Positions 40,701-48,656 of a stretch of 64,000 nucleotides of DNA are shown piece by piece. Location of the stretch: NCBI RefSeq assembly GCF_002920635.1, contig NZ_PQSR01000006.1:86440-150439 (forward strand), read 5' to 3'. The translations under genes and the position numbers were made by a program. Within the stretch, counting starts at the first letter, position 1. Each line of letters opens with the position of its first letter. Source of the DNA: Streptomyces sp. Ru72. GTDB lineage: Bacteria; Actinomycetota; Actinomycetes; Streptomycetales; Streptomycetaceae. The notes under the pieces are model-generated. The model saw only the letters and a program-made list of their open reading frames with translations. It made no database searches and was not told where the DNA came from.

Positions 40701-41453
40701 CTCCGGGTTGCTGGTGGCCTGCGCCATGTCCTGGGACAGGCTGAGCAGTCCGGTGACCAGACGGTGGTAGGCCTCGACCGTCTGGGTGGAGTTCTGCGGG
40801 TCCTTGTAGGCGCTGGCGCGTATCGCGCTGAGGTTGTTCAGCTCGCTCGCGATGCCGACGATGCTGTCGCGCACACCCGAGAGCCGACCGCTGTCGGAGG
40901 CGTCGCCGATCTCCTGGGTGCCCTCGAGGAAGGCGGAGCGGGCGCGGTTGGTCTTGTCCCGGACGCCCTTGACCGTGTAGTCGTTCGCGGACGCTCCGTG
41001 GGCGAGCGGGCCGGCGGACTCGTCGCGCTCGTCCTGGAGCGCCTCCGCGAGCTGCGTCGCCTGCCGGGTCATGTCCGTCAGCAGCTTCATGTTGTCCAGC
41101 TGCTGGATCTGGTCGACGTTGTCGCTGATGCGCAGGGCACCGAGCGAGGTCGCCGCGACCACGGGGAGCGCCAGCAGCGACACGAGGCGCGTGGAGATGC
41201 GCCAGTTGCGCAGGGCCAGGCGTGAACCGGCGTCGACCGGGGGAGTGGTGCCCTTCGGTGCCGGGGGCGCGGGGGGCGGCGCGGGCGACGTGCCGAGCGT
41301 GGGCGCGCCGGTGCGCCCGGGCCGCTCGGGGCCGCCGGCGGCCGGTGCCGGTCCCTGGTTGTGGGCGTGCTGGGGCGAGGAACCGCGGTCGGTCCCGCCG
41401 TGCGGCTCCGGCTCCGCCGAAGCGCTGCCATCCCTCTTGAAACGTCCCTGCAC
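37716..41453 (-). CDS. cvnA: Conservon sensor kinase-like protein CvnA (right operon)
   Basis: A 1245-aa membrane protein with the same plan as the left CvnA. It has a Pro-rich N terminus, a helix (RLVSLLALPVVAATSLGAL), an extracytoplasmic helical NIT-like sensor, a second helix (AIISGALILLVLGVSLVGAFVVA), HAMP, and an HATPase core (ELLENATSFSSP, DTGIGLSPEDL, GLFVVGRLSQRHG). A very long Pro/Gly/Gln-rich tail follows, with repeated IDDRQGPGST and TGQF units. It ends with SGLPRRVPRANLVPG and TNLRRGIAQGRQ, segments shared with the left copy. GTG 41453 has AGAGG upstream. Confidence 0.9.
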   Translation of the reverse strand: MQGRFKRDGSASAEPEPHGGTDRGSSPQHAHNQGPAPAAGGPERPGRTGAPTLGTSPAPPPAPPAPKGTTPPVDAGSRLALRNWRISTRLVSLLALPVVAATSLGALRISDNVDQIQQLDNMKLLTDMTRQATQLAEALQDERDESAGPLAHGASANDYTVKGVRDKTNRARSAFLEGTQEIGDASDSGRLSGVRDSIVGIASELNNLSAIRASAYKDPQNSTQTVEAYHRLVTGLLSLSQDMAQATSNPEMIQRTRALAAFSTAKEYASMQRAVIAAALPASNTTFGHLSENDRQYALSALESQDSELDRFRSIYGDGAEDLTKPIDEGSPTIEAADQYAGRVLKSGLQSQDKRSYKDWIDDDSTKIQQMKSIEGTLLEQMEQKARELKNVSEREAIISGALILLVLGVSLVGAFVVARSMIRSLRRLQETATKVAQERLPELVKQLSEADPQDVDTSVESVGVHSRDEIGQVAAAFDDVHREAVRLAAEQALLRGNVNAMFTNLSRRSQGLIQRQLSLISELESREADPDQLSSLFKLDHLATRMRRNGENLLVLAGEEPGRRWTRPVPLVDVLRAAASEVEQYERIELAAVPTTEVAGRVVNDLVHLLAELLENATSFSSPQTKVKVTGHALPDGRVLIEIHDTGIGLSPEDLAAINERLASPPTVDVSVSRRMGLFVVGRLSQRHGIRIQLRPSDSGGTTALVMLPVDVAQGGKKPAPGKPGQGAPHSGGPAAAQAAAGAAAARRQAQQGNRSAGGPGLDAAPERGQVGAGQGPRAALPGAFPGGRPGGSGAPQAPVSPQGRPAPGVGAGAFGQGGPQGLQAAQPFQEPGSRQGGFGDGGPGLRPAGFGDSAPVPPQQSQQQSPQPKERGGRRRPQLPGRGGPRPELPGAGAQQRTPSWSDENAQPPVPRASLDTPRGHEEPDALTSTSPMPRIDDRQGPGSTAEIPRVDDRQQFPRIDDRQGPGSTSEFPRPDFNSPRPAANAADNGQFVRSDVFGAPGAGGPTGQFPAAGQGQDTGRFPAPGRAQGPAPTGQFAQQGYDGSGTGQFASPGFGHRQDPSSTGQFERPQVGGDAYGAPRPPAPQQPQRRQEPEALPPAAGPGDGRTPLYDTLETNWFRERQQGEASTPPQPQAQPSPGPQRPAGSSWRTSPNDELVRQAERVRQPASGGVTTSGLPRRVPRANLVPGTAQQQQHHSGPQVSRAPDEVRGRLTNLRRGIAQGRQAGTGQTGSFPSPTHQQER

Positions 41454-41973
41454 TAGCGTCGCAACCTCTGGACCAGGCGCCCCTCCGCGCGAGCGGTGGG
41501 ACGGTGTCGGCGTCGTGGGAAGCGCCCTGAATACGCTCCCCGGGTGGTCGTGAGTGACCGGCGCTGGCTCCCCCTTCCCGCCGCTCTTCGGCGCTGCGTT
41601 GCGCCCCCTGTGCGCCGGTGCGATCCCGCGGCGGTCCGTGGAATTCCAGCACAGTGCCGGATCTCCAACAAGGCCAACGGGCCAGCGTGCGCCTACCGTG
41701 ACACGTTGTGAGGGGGGCGTCACCGGACGTAGAAAGTGATCCCGTGCATAACGGGCGCATGCGGACGAGGTGTTGATGCGCGCCCGGTGTCCCAGTCGCC
41801 ATGATCAGGAGCGGAATGCGGGCTTCAATGGAACAATGTCCGTTTCGGCGAAGGGTGTTGGTGGCGTCGATTGCCCCTTTTGTCTGTCAGTCAGTGAGCA
41901 AACTCACACGGTGATCAGACCCTCTTCAGGGCTTTGCGTGGGAATTGCATGTTTAGCCTGACGCTTTACAGGG
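41454..41973. other. Intergenic region upstream of the right conservon
   Basis: No convincing gene in 520 bases. The part 41800-41973 is clearly less GC-rich than the surroundings and contains the small palindrome CCCTcttcAGGG (41921-41932), so it likely holds divergent promoters for cvnA and the small gene at 41974. I could not pick a confident -35/-10 pair. Confidence 0.5.
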
Positions 41974-42243
41974 ATGGCGAATCCGACAACCCGCGCCCCG
42001 GCGACGGCCCTTGAGGCCCGCCCGGCGCCCGCAACGACGAGGTCAACGACAACAGTGAAGACCACGATGATGTTCCGCACCATAGCGAACCCGCGGCGGA
42101 CGACGCTGGTGCACCTCACCGGCGCCGAGGAGCTGCAGGTGCCGGCGACCCCGGAACACTCCGTCGACCTTCCCACCCAGACCGCCAATCCCAAGCGCAC
42201 CGTCCTCATGGAGGTCCCGGTCCAGGCCTCCGTCGCGCAGTAG
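41974..42243 (+). CDS. Small hypothetical protein (89 aa or 57 aa)
   Basis: The frame opens at ATG 41974 and reaches TAG at 42241-42243. An internal start (MFRTIANPRRTTLVHLTG, ATG 42070) would give 57 aa; that part has strongly GC-biased third positions, while the first 30 residues are Thr/Ala-rich and less biased. The only upstream signal is ACAGGG. There is no signal peptide or membrane helix. I do not recognise the family; a real gene is plausible but unproved. Confidence 0.45.
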   Translation: MANPTTRAPATALEARPAPATTRSTTTVKTTMMFRTIANPRRTTLVHLTGAEELQVPATPEHSVDLPTQTANPKRTVLMEVPVQASVAQ

Positions 42244-42403
42244 TACGCGCCGCGGGCGCCGAACGCTCAACGAGGGCGAAAGCTCCGTGGGGCGCCGCGT
42301 ACGCCGTGCCGGGCCCGGGTGGCGCTCGGTGAGCGGTCGCTCATCAGTGGTCCGGCAGGTGATCGTCTCCGACGCGTACCGCGGATAATGCACGGATCGG
42401 GCG

Positions 42404-42612
42404 GCGCCCGCCGATGACGCACGGGTCCGGCGGTGCCCGCCGGTCCGGACGGGTCCGATGGGGTTCCGCCGGTCCGGGAGGTCCGAAGACGTCCCCGCCG
42501 ATCAGGCATCGGTTTCGTGGTCTCCCGTCGATCAGACACCCGGTTCGTGGTGTCCCGCCGACAGGCGCCGAGCCTGTGGCGTCCCGCCGGCCTGCACGGC
42601 CTGCCGGCGTCC
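42404..42612. repeat. Degenerate ~30-bp tandem repeats
   Basis: Seven imperfect units of about 27-31 bases each begin with a variant of TCCCGCCGA and several end in CGGTTCGTGGTG-like sequence (for example starts near 42493, 42524, 42554 and 42583). No frame across them looks like a gene. They lie between the small ORF at 41974 and the FAH gene, in a 506-base gap. Confidence 0.5.
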
Positions 42613-42749
42613 ACCGGCCCGTACGCCAAGGCGCCCCGCCGATCCCGTGGGGGACGGGCGGCGCCCACAAAGCGCGAGGTGCGCGCCCCCTGCCGCGTTA
42701 GCCTGGAGCGTCAGACTCCAGCCAGCTCAGTAAGGGGCGCAAGGATCCC

Positions 42750-43526
42750 GTGCGCATCGCCAGATTCTCCATCGACGGGAACGTCGCCTTCGGCGCGGTC
42801 GAGGGTGACAAGCCGGACGAGCTCGTCCTCGACATCATCAAGGGCATCCCGTTCGCGGACTTCGAGCTCTCCGGCACCAAGGTCCCGCTGAGCAAGGTCA
42901 GGCTGCTGCCGCCGGTGCTCCCCAACAAGGTCGTCGCCTTCGGCCGCAACTACGCCGAGCACGCGCGCGAGCTGGGCAACGAGGTCCCCGAGGCCCCCTT
43001 CGCCTTCTTCAAGCCGTCCACCTCGGTGATCGGCTCCGGCGACGAGATCGCCTACCCCTCCTTCTCCCAGGAACTGCACCACGAGGCCGAGCTGGCCGTG
43101 GTGATCGGCCGCATGTGCCGCGAGGTCCCGCGCGAGCGCGTCAAGGACGTGATCCTCGGCTACACCTGCGCCAACGACGTCACCGCGCGCGACGTCCAGC
43201 GCCGCGAGAAGCAGTGGGCCCGGGCCAAGGGCTTCGACACCTCCTGCCCGCTCGGCCCCTGGGTGGAGACCGACGTCGACCCCGGCGACCTCACCATCCA
43301 GCTCACGGTCAACGGCGAACAACGCCAGCTCGGCCGCACGAGCGAGATGATCCACCCGATCGAGGATCTGATCGTCAACATCTCCGAGGCCATGACGCTG
43401 CTCCCCGGCGACGTGATCCTCACGGGCACCCCCGCGGGGGTCGGCCCCCTCAACGTCGGCGACGAGGTCGCCGTCACCATCGAAGGCATCGGCACTCTCA
43501 CCAACAAGGTGATCAAGCGTGGCTAA
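42750..43526 (+). CDS. Fumarylacetoacetate hydrolase-family protein
   Basis: A 258-aa FAH-fold enzyme: [17 protein letters not shown], then the metal-ligand region [26 protein letters not shown], and the end [17 protein letters not shown]. Such enzymes hydrolyse or decarboxylate 2-oxo acids with Mg2+. GTG 42750 has AAGGA upstream. Its 3' end overlaps the gltX start by 8 bases, so both are translated from one mRNA. Precise substrate unknown. Confidence 0.92.
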   Translation: MRIARFSIDGNVAFGAVEGDKPDELVLDIIKGIPFADFELSGTKVPLSKVRLLPPVLPNKVVAFGRNYAEHARELGNEVPEAPFAFFKPSTSVIGSGDEIAYPSFSQELHHEAELAVVIGRMCREVPRERVKDVILGYTCANDVTARDVQRREKQWARAKGFDTSCPLGPWVETDVDPGDLTIQLTVNGEQRQLGRTSEMIHPIEDLIVNISEAMTLLPGDVILTGTPAGVGPLNVGDEVAVTIEGIGTLTNKVIKRG

Positions 43527-44994
43527 CGGCTCCGTCCGCGTACGTTTCTGTCCGTCCCCGACCGGCAACCCCCACGTGGGCCTGGTCCGCACCGCCCTGT
43601 TCAACTGGGCGTTCGCCCGCCACACCGGCGGCACGTTCGTCTTCCGCATCGAGGACACGGACGCGGCCCGCGACTCCGAGGAGTCGTACGTCCAGCTCCT
43701 GGACTCGCTGCGCTGGCTGGGCTTCGACTGGGACGAGGGCCCCGAGGTCGGCGGCCCCCACGCGCCGTACCGCCAGTCCCAGCGGATGGACCTCTACAAG
43801 GACGTCGCGAAGAAGCTCCTGGACGGCGGGTACGCCTACCACTGCTACTGCACCACGGAGGAGCTGGACGCCCGCCGTGACGCCGCGCGCGCCGCGGGGA
43901 AGCCGTCCGGGTACGACGGGCACTGCCGTGACCTCACCGCCGAGCAGGTGGCGGCGTACGAGGCAGAGGGCCGTACGCCGATCGTCCGCTTCCGCATGCC
44001 CGACGAGCCGATCACCTTCACCGACCTGGTCCGCGGCGAGCTGACCTTCACGCCGGAGAACGTGCCGGACTACGGCATCGTCCGCGCCAACGGCGCTCCG
44101 CTCTACACGCTCGTCAACCCGGTCGACGACGCCCTGATGGAGATCACCCACGTCCTGCGCGGCGAGGACCTGCTCTCCTCCACGCCGCGGCAGATCGCCC
44201 TGTACAAGGCGCTGATCGAGCTGGGCATCGCCAAGGCCGTGCCCGAGTTCGGCCACCTGCCGTACGTGATGGGCGAGGGCAACAAGAAGCTGTCGAAGCG
44301 CGACCCTCAGTCGTCGCTGAACCTGTACCGCGAGCGGGGCTTCCTCCCCGAGGGCCTGCTCAACTACCTCTCCCTGCTGGGCTGGTCGCTCGCACCCGAC
44401 CGCGACATCTTCTCGATCGACGAGATGGTGGCCGCCTTCGACATCGCGAACGTGAACCCCAACCCGGCCCGCTTCGACCTGAAGAAGGCGGAGTCGATCA
44501 ACGCCGACCACATCCGGCTGCTCGACGTGAAGGACTTCACCGAGCGCTGCCGGCCGTGGCTGAAGGCCCCGTTCGCCCCGTGGGCGCCGGAGGACTTCGA
44601 CGAGGCGAAGTGGCAGGCGATCGCACCGCACGCGCAGACCCGCGTCAAGGTCCTCTCCGAGATCACCGACAACGTCGACTTCCTGTTCCTCCCGGAGCCG
44701 GTGTTCGACGAGGCGAGCTGGACCAAGGCCATGAAGGAGGGCTCCGACGCCCTGCTGACCACGGCCCGCGCCAAGCTCTTCCAGGCCGACTGGAGCAGCC
44801 CGGAGTCCCTGAAGGACGCCGTGCTGACAGCCGGCGAGGAGCACGGCCTCAAGCTCGGCAAGGCCCAGGCCCCGGTCCGCGTGGCCGTCACCGGCCGCAC
44901 GGTCGGCCTGCCCCTCTTCGAGTCCCTGCAGGTCCTGGGCAAGGAGAAGACGATCGCGCGCATCGACGCGGCGCTCGCGAGGCTCGCGGCCTGA
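43519..44994 (+). CDS. gltX: Glutamyl-tRNA synthetase
   Basis: A 491-aa class I synthetase. The HIGH-like motif is in [11 protein letters not shown] (residues 11-21). The KMSKS-like motif is KKLSKRD (256-262). The anticodon-binding C-terminal domain is complete. Bacteria of this group usually have a non-discriminating enzyme that also charges tRNA-Gln, with correction by GatCAB; that is family knowledge. The gene overlaps the FAH gene and lies just upstream of tRNA-Gln and tRNA-Glu genes (46048-46519). A strong terminator follows. Confidence 0.96.
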   Translation: MANGSVRVRFCPSPTGNPHVGLVRTALFNWAFARHTGGTFVFRIEDTDAARDSEESYVQLLDSLRWLGFDWDEGPEVGGPHAPYRQSQRMDLYKDVAKKLLDGGYAYHCYCTTEELDARRDAARAAGKPSGYDGHCRDLTAEQVAAYEAEGRTPIVRFRMPDEPITFTDLVRGELTFTPENVPDYGIVRANGAPLYTLVNPVDDALMEITHVLRGEDLLSSTPRQIALYKALIELGIAKAVPEFGHLPYVMGEGNKKLSKRDPQSSLNLYRERGFLPEGLLNYLSLLGWSLAPDRDIFSIDEMVAAFDIANVNPNPARFDLKKAESINADHIRLLDVKDFTERCRPWLKAPFAPWAPEDFDEAKWQAIAPHAQTRVKVLSEITDNVDFLFLPEPVFDEASWTKAMKEGSDALLTTARAKLFQADWSSPESLKDAVLTAGEEHGLKLGKAQAPVRVAVTGRTVGLPLFESLQVLGKEKTIARIDAALARLAA

Positions 44995-45010
44995 CCTGCC
45001 CGTACGTACG

Positions 45011-45045
45011 CGAGGGGCGGCACCCGGTCCGGGTGCCGCCCCTCG
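45011..45045 (+). terminator. Terminator after gltX
   Basis: Perfect 15-bp stem (45011-45025 with 45031-45045), 17 bases after the gltX stop. Confidence 0.75.
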
Positions 45046-45076
45046 GCGCGTCGGCCGTCGGCGCCTCTCGCCGAAG

Positions 45077-45272
45077 CCCCGGACCCCCAGCCGGTCTGCC
45101 GGTACTGTCGGTGGCATGGCCATCAGAGCTGTCGTGTGGGACGTCGACGACACCCTTTTCGACGCTGCATTCACCGGGGGATGACCCCCGGACCCCCAGC
45201 CGGTCTGCCGGTACTGTCGGTGGCATGGCCATCAGAGCTGTCGTGTGGGACGTCGACGACACCCTTTTCGAC
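45077..45272 (+). repeat. Perfect 87-bp duplication of the HAD gene 5' end
   Basis: 45077-45163 and 45186-45272 are identical over 87 bases, separated by 22 bases. Each copy holds the upstream region, the start codon and the first 16 codons of the HAD gene. At the junction the palindrome CCGGGGG-ATGA-CCCCCGG (45174-45191) is followed by ACCCCC, giving a 24-base core that is the reverse complement (23/24) of the core at 12627-12650. Confidence 0.9.
45116..45184 (+). pseudogene. Truncated duplicate start of the HAD gene (22 codons)
   Basis: The first copy of the duplicated 5' end reads MAIRAVVWDVDDTLFD, then AAFTGG and a stop at 45182-45184. It keeps the same upstream sequence as the intact gene, so it may be transcribed and translated into a 22-residue peptide carrying the HAD motif I Asp pair. 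Confidence 0.7.
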
Positions 45273-45956
45273 TACACCACCGCCGACCGTGCCGGGATGC
45301 GTGCCCATCTGGCGGCCGAGGGGCTGCTGGACGGCTTCGGGGCCGTGGAGGCGGCCATCGCGCGGTGGCGCGAGATCACCGACCTCCAGTGGGCGCGGTA
45401 CGCGGCGGGGGAGGTCTCCTTCGAGGGGCAGCGGCGCGACCGGGTGCGGGTCTTCCTGGGGAGGGACCTGACCGACGACGAGGCCGACGCATGGTTCCGG
45501 CGGTACCGGGAGCACTACGAGGCCGCCTGGGCGCTCTTCCCGGACGTCCTTCCCGTCCTCGACGCCCTCGCCGCCAGCCACCGACACGCCGTACTGTCCA
45601 ACTCCAGCGTCCACGTCCAGGAGCACAAGCTCCGCACCCTCGGCGTCCGCGACCGCTTCGAGGCCGTGCTGTGCGCCGCCGAGCTGGGCGTCTCCAAGCC
45701 GGACGCCCGGGCCTTCCGTGCCGCCTGCGACGCCCTGGGGCTCGCCCCCCACCAGGTGGCGTACGTCGGCGACCATCCGGAGATCGACGGGCGGGGCGCC
45801 GCCGAGGCGGGTCTGCTGTCGGTCTGGATCTGCCGTGACACCGCGCTCATCAGCGGCGACGTCACCGAGGGTCCCCACCGGATCTCGTCCCTCGCCGAAC
45901 TCCCCGCGATCCTCCGCGCCGATACCCGTTTTGGAGCGCCGTCCACCTTCAGGTAA
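45225..45956 (+). CDS. HAD-superfamily hydrolase
   Basis: A 243-aa HAD phosphatase. Motif I is VVWDVDDTLFD (nucleophile Asp10). A cap domain follows, motif II is HAVLSNSS, the motif III Lys is in GVSKPDARAFR, and motif IV is YVGDHPEIDGRGAAEAG. It is close to the phosphoglycolate phosphatase/REG-2 type. No ribosome site is seen; TACTGT lies 8 bases before the ATG, so a leaderless mRNA is possible. The 5' end and presumed promoter are duplicated upstream. Confidence 0.85.
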   Translation: MAIRAVVWDVDDTLFDYTTADRAGMRAHLAAEGLLDGFGAVEAAIARWREITDLQWARYAAGEVSFEGQRRDRVRVFLGRDLTDDEADAWFRRYREHYEAAWALFPDVLPVLDALAASHRHAVLSNSSVHVQEHKLRTLGVRDRFEAVLCAAELGVSKPDARAFRAACDALGLAPHQVAYVGDHPEIDGRGAAEAGLLSVWICRDTALISGDVTEGPHRISSLAELPAILRADTRFGAPSTFR

Positions 45957-46047
45957 TGTTCTTCCTGCGCCGCGGGGAGCGGGCCGGAAGGCCGGAGCCC
46001 AGCAGCGCAGAACTAGAACAAGATCCCCTCAGGGGCTTGCGTTCCAG

Positions 46048-46119
46048 TGGCCTATGGTGTAATTGGCAGCACGACTGATTCTGGTTCAGTTAGTCTTGGT
46101 TCGAGTCCAGGTAGGCCAG
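46048..46119 (+). tRNA. tRNA-Gln (anticodon CTG), copy 1
   Basis: 72 nt. Acceptor TGGCCTA/TAGGCCA, anticodon arm ACTGA-TTCTGGT-TCAGT with CTG at the middle of the loop, T-loop GGTTCGAGTCC, discriminator G. No encoded CCA. Confidence 0.95.
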
Positions 46120-46158
46120 CTCGCAGAGCTCATCTGCACCCGCGGATCTCATCCGCAA

Positions 46159-46231
46159 GCCCCCGTTGTGTAGCGGCCTAGCACGCTGCCCTCTCAAGGC
46201 AGTAGCGCCGGTTCGAATCCGGTCGGGGGTA
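46159..46231 (+). tRNA. tRNA-Glu (anticodon CTC), copy 1
   Basis: 73 nt. Acceptor GCCCCCG/CGGGGGT (first pair G-U), anticodon arm CTGCC-CTCTCAA-GGCAG, T-arm CCGGTTCGAATCCGG. The anticodon stem differs from the other two Glu copies by one compensated pair (T-A instead of C-G). Confidence 0.95.
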
Positions 46232-46254
46232 CGGATCCTTCCAGGATCACATGG

Positions 46255-46327
46255 GCCCCCGTTGTGTAGCGGCCTAGCACGCCGCCCTCTCAAGGCGGTA
46301 GCGCCGGTTCGAATCCGGTCGGGGGTA
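46255..46327 (+). tRNA. tRNA-Glu (anticodon CTC), copy 2
   Basis: 73 nt. Anticodon arm CCGCC-CTCTCAA-GGCGG; otherwise like copy 1. Confidence 0.95.
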
Positions 46328-46348
46328 CTGAAAGGTCTAAACCACCTT

Positions 46349-46420
46349 TGGTCTATGGTGTAATTGGCAGCACGACTGATTCTGGTTCAGTTAGTCTTGG
46401 TTCGAGTCCAGGTAGACCAG
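46349..46420 (+). tRNA. tRNA-Gln (anticodon CTG), copy 2
   Basis: 72 nt. Acceptor TGGTCTA/TAGACCA: both strands change relative to copy 1 (C-G to T-A), so pairing is kept. Rest identical to copy 1. Confidence 0.95.
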
Positions 46421-46446
46421 CTGATCTGCGGAAACGCATGATCCGC

Positions 46447-46519
46447 GCCCCCGTTGTGTAGCGGCCTAGCACGCCGCCCTCTCAAGGCGGTAGCGCCGGT
46501 TCGAATCCGGTCGGGGGTA
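46447..46519 (+). tRNA. tRNA-Glu (anticodon CTC), copy 3
   Basis: 73 nt, same body as copy 2. Last tRNA of the cluster, directly followed by a terminator. Confidence 0.95.
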
Positions 46520-46527
46520 CGCAGACG

Positions 46528-46557
46528 AAAGGGCCCTCCCTCGGGAGGGCCCTTTTT
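46528..46557. terminator. Terminator of the tRNA cluster
   Basis: AAAGGGCCCTCCC pairs with GGGAGGGCCCTTT, followed by TTTTT (46553-46557). The symmetric A run means it can also serve the converging MerR gene. Confidence 0.9.
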
Positions 46558-46564
46558 CTGTCGG

Positions 46565-47254
46565 TCACCTCTCGCCGAACCGGCGGCGTGACTCCTCCGC
46601 CTCCGCCAGTCGGCGCAGACTCAGCAGCACCGGCTCGTACAGCACGGTCAGTGCCACGGCGGCCTCCACCTGTTCCTCCGGGGTCTCGTGGCGCTCCACC
46701 AGGTCCAGGTCGGTGACCGCGATCCGCTCCATCGCCCGGGCGTAGGGCTCCAAGTCCTCGACTGCGCAGGGATAACCGAGTCGGGACAGCGCGGTGATCG
46801 CGGTCACCAGCATCCTGTACGCGGGCGAGGCCGGCTCTCCGGACGGGCCGGGCGTGGCACCGTAGCTCCAGCCGAGCCGGTCCAGAAGCGCGTCGGCGGT
46901 GTGCCGGGCCGCCTCGGTGGCGGGGTCGCCCTCGTCCGGTGCCGGACCGTGCGGCAGGGCCCACACGGCAGTGCCCAGACGCTGGTTCCGGTCCAGGTCC
47001 TGGTCCTGCAGCGCGGCGAGCACCTCCCGGGCCGAGTTCACCGGGATCCGGCCCACCTGGATCAACGCCCGCACCAGGCGCAACCGCCGCAGGTGCTCCT
47101 CGTCGTACGCGGCTTGCGTGGCCGTGATCCGGCGGCCGGGGTGCAGCAGCCCTTCACGCAGGTAGTACTTGATCGTCGCCGTGGAGACCCCGCTTCGTGC
47201 GCTCAACTCCGCCAGTCGCATTCCGTCCCGCACCGTCTTCCGTCTTGCGTCCAC
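46565..47254 (-). CDS. MerR-family transcriptional regulator
   Basis: A 229-aa regulator with an N-terminal MerR DNA-binding domain (MRLAELSARSGVSTATIKYYLREGLLHPGRR, split over residues 12-42) and a helical C-terminal domain with no obvious metal Cys motif, so it more likely senses an organic ligand. It is divergent from a DUF4188 gene; a 22-bp dyad lies between. It probably controls that gene and itself. Confidence 0.88.
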   Translation of the reverse strand: MDARRKTVRDGMRLAELSARSGVSTATIKYYLREGLLHPGRRITATQAAYDEEHLRRLRLVRALIQVGRIPVNSAREVLAALQDQDLDRNQRLGTAVWALPHGPAPDEGDPATEAARHTADALLDRLGWSYGATPGPSGEPASPAYRMLVTAITALSRLGYPCAVEDLEPYARAMERIAVTDLDLVERHETPEEQVEAAVALTVLYEPVLLSLRRLAEAEESRRRFGER

Positions 47255-47268
47255 ATGCTAGGTAGTGT

Positions 47269-47299
47269 CACTATCCAAGCATGGATAGTGGAGCTATCC
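47269..47299. promoter_or_regulatory. Operator dyads between MerR and DUF4188 genes
   Basis: CACTATCC-AAGCAT-GGATAGTG (47269-47290) is a perfect palindrome; GGATAG-TGGAG-CTATCC (47283-47299) overlaps it. This is the expected site for a dimeric MerR protein in an 84-base divergent gap. Confidence 0.7.
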
Positions 47300-47338
47300 A
47301 GTGGCCGGATGGCTGGACGAGACCGAGTGGGGGAGATC

Positions 47339-47824
47339 ATGAGTGGACGGCCGATCGAAGGGCGCATGACCTCTGCGGGCGAGGACGGGGTGGTCGTCTT
47401 CCATATCGGGGTACGCATCAACAGCTTCTGCGCGGTGCGCAGTTGGTGGCCGGTGGTCAGGGCCATGGCGCCGATGCTCGCCGAGCTCTCCCGCGAGAAG
47501 GACAGCGGACTGCTCGCCTACAAGTCACTGTTGGGCGGGGTGCGCGAGCTGTACCTGGTCCAGTACTGGGAGTCGAAGGAGAAGCTCCTCGCCTACGCCG
47601 CCGCACCGGACAAGAGCCACCGGCCGGCCTGGGCCGCCTTCAACCGGCGGCTGCGCGAGGGGAAGGGCAAGGTCGGCTTCTGGCACGAGACGTACGTCGT
47701 GCCGGCCGGATCCCATGAGTCGATCTACATGAACATGCCCGAGTTCGGCCTGGGCAAGGCCACGGGTCTGGTGCCGGTCGGCCGCCGGGGCGACCGCGCC
47801 GCCGACCGGCTGCGGATCTCCTGA
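47339..47824 (+). CDS. DUF4188 (monooxygenase-like) protein
   Basis: A 161-aa protein of the DUF4188 family, a ferredoxin-like alpha/beta barrel related to small monooxygenases. The signatures are VVFHIGVRINSF, LVQYWESKEKLLAYA, RPAWAAFNRRLREG, GFWHETYVVPAG and YMNMPEFGLGKA. GGGGGAG precedes the ATG by 5 bases. The divergent MerR gene and the shared dyad suggest induction by an unknown compound. Confidence 0.85.
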   Translation: MSGRPIEGRMTSAGEDGVVVFHIGVRINSFCAVRSWWPVVRAMAPMLAELSREKDSGLLAYKSLLGGVRELYLVQYWESKEKLLAYAAAPDKSHRPAWAAFNRRLREGKGKVGFWHETYVVPAGSHESIYMNMPEFGLGKATGLVPVGRRGDRAADRLRIS

Positions 47825-47908
47825 GGGCGTCGTCCACGCCTCGAGGGGAGTCGGAGGGGCCTGCCGCGGCGTTGAGGCCGGCCCCGTCCCCGGTGGCGTA
47901 CGGGAAGG

Positions 47909-48625
47909 TCAGCCCGAGCGGCGCAGCGCCTCGGAGAGGCGGGCGGCGGCGTCGATGACCGCCTGGGCGTGCATACGGCCCGGGTGGCGGGTCAGGCGCT
48001 CGATGGGACCGGAGACGGACACAGCCGCCACGACGCGGTTGGAGGGGCCGCGCACGGGCGCGGAGACGGACGCCACGCCCGGCTCGCGCTCGCCGATGGA
48101 CTGGGCCCAGCCGCGGCGCCGTACGCCCGACAGGGCCGTCGCCGTGAAGCGGGCGCCCTGCAGTCCGCGGTGCAGCCGCTCGGGCTCCTCCCAGGCCAGC
48201 AGGATCTGTGCCGAGGAGCCCGCCTTCATGGTGAGTGTCGAGCCGACCGGCACCGTGTCCCTGAGGCCGGACAGGCGCTCCGCCGCGGCCACGCAGATGC
48301 GCATGTCACCCTGGCGTCGGTAGAGCTGCGCGCTCTCGCCCGTGACGTCGCGGAGGTGGGTCAGCACCGGGCCCGCCGTCGCCAGCAGGCGGTCCTCGCC
48401 CGCCGCCGCGGCCAGCTCGGCCAGCCGGGGGCCGAGAATGAAACGGCCCTGCATGTCGCGCGCCACCATGCGGTGGTGCTCAAGCGCCACGGCGAGGCGG
48501 TGCGCCGTGGGTCGTGCCAGTCCGGTGGCGCCGACCAGGCCCGCGAGGGTGGCCGGACCGGACTCCAGAGCGCTCAGGACGAGGGCCGCCTTGTCCAGAA
48601 CGCCGACGCCGCTACTGTTGTCCAT
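47909..48625 (-). CDS. ndgR: IclR-type regulator NdgR
   Basis: A 238-aa IclR-family regulator: N-terminal winged helix ([35 protein letters not shown]) and C-terminal effector domain ([34 protein letters not shown]). It is divergent from leuC, the hallmark position of NdgR/AreB in Streptomyces, which controls leucine and other amino acid genes and links them to antibiotic production. ATG 48625 ([12 protein letters not shown]) is chosen because it gives the usual 238 aa; a longer frame would run into the operator. Confidence 0.94.
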   Translation of the reverse strand: MDNSSGVGVLDKAALVLSALESGPATLAGLVGATGLARPTAHRLAVALEHHRMVARDMQGRFILGPRLAELAAAAGEDRLLATAGPVLTHLRDVTGESAQLYRRQGDMRICVAAAERLSGLRDTVPVGSTLTMKAGSSAQILLAWEEPERLHRGLQGARFTATALSGVRRRGWAQSIGEREPGVASVSAPVRGPSNRVVAAVSVSGPIERLTRHPGRMHAQAVIDAAARLSEALRRSG

Positions 48626-48639
48626 GCAACGATACTCAC

Positions 48640-48656
48640 GTCTCACTCTGTGAAAC
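48640..48656. promoter_or_regulatory. Candidate NdgR operator
   Basis: The inverted repeat GTCTCAC-TCT-GTGAAAC (6 of 7 pairs) lies 15 bases upstream of the ndgR start in the divergent ndgR-leuC gap. A second short one, GTTC...GAAC, is at 48661-48678. The position fits autoregulation plus control of leuCD. Confidence 0.55.

Noticed and set aside
46048..46519. Regular repeats in this segment considered as a CRISPR array
   Set aside because: They are five complete tRNA genes with paired stems and anticodons.
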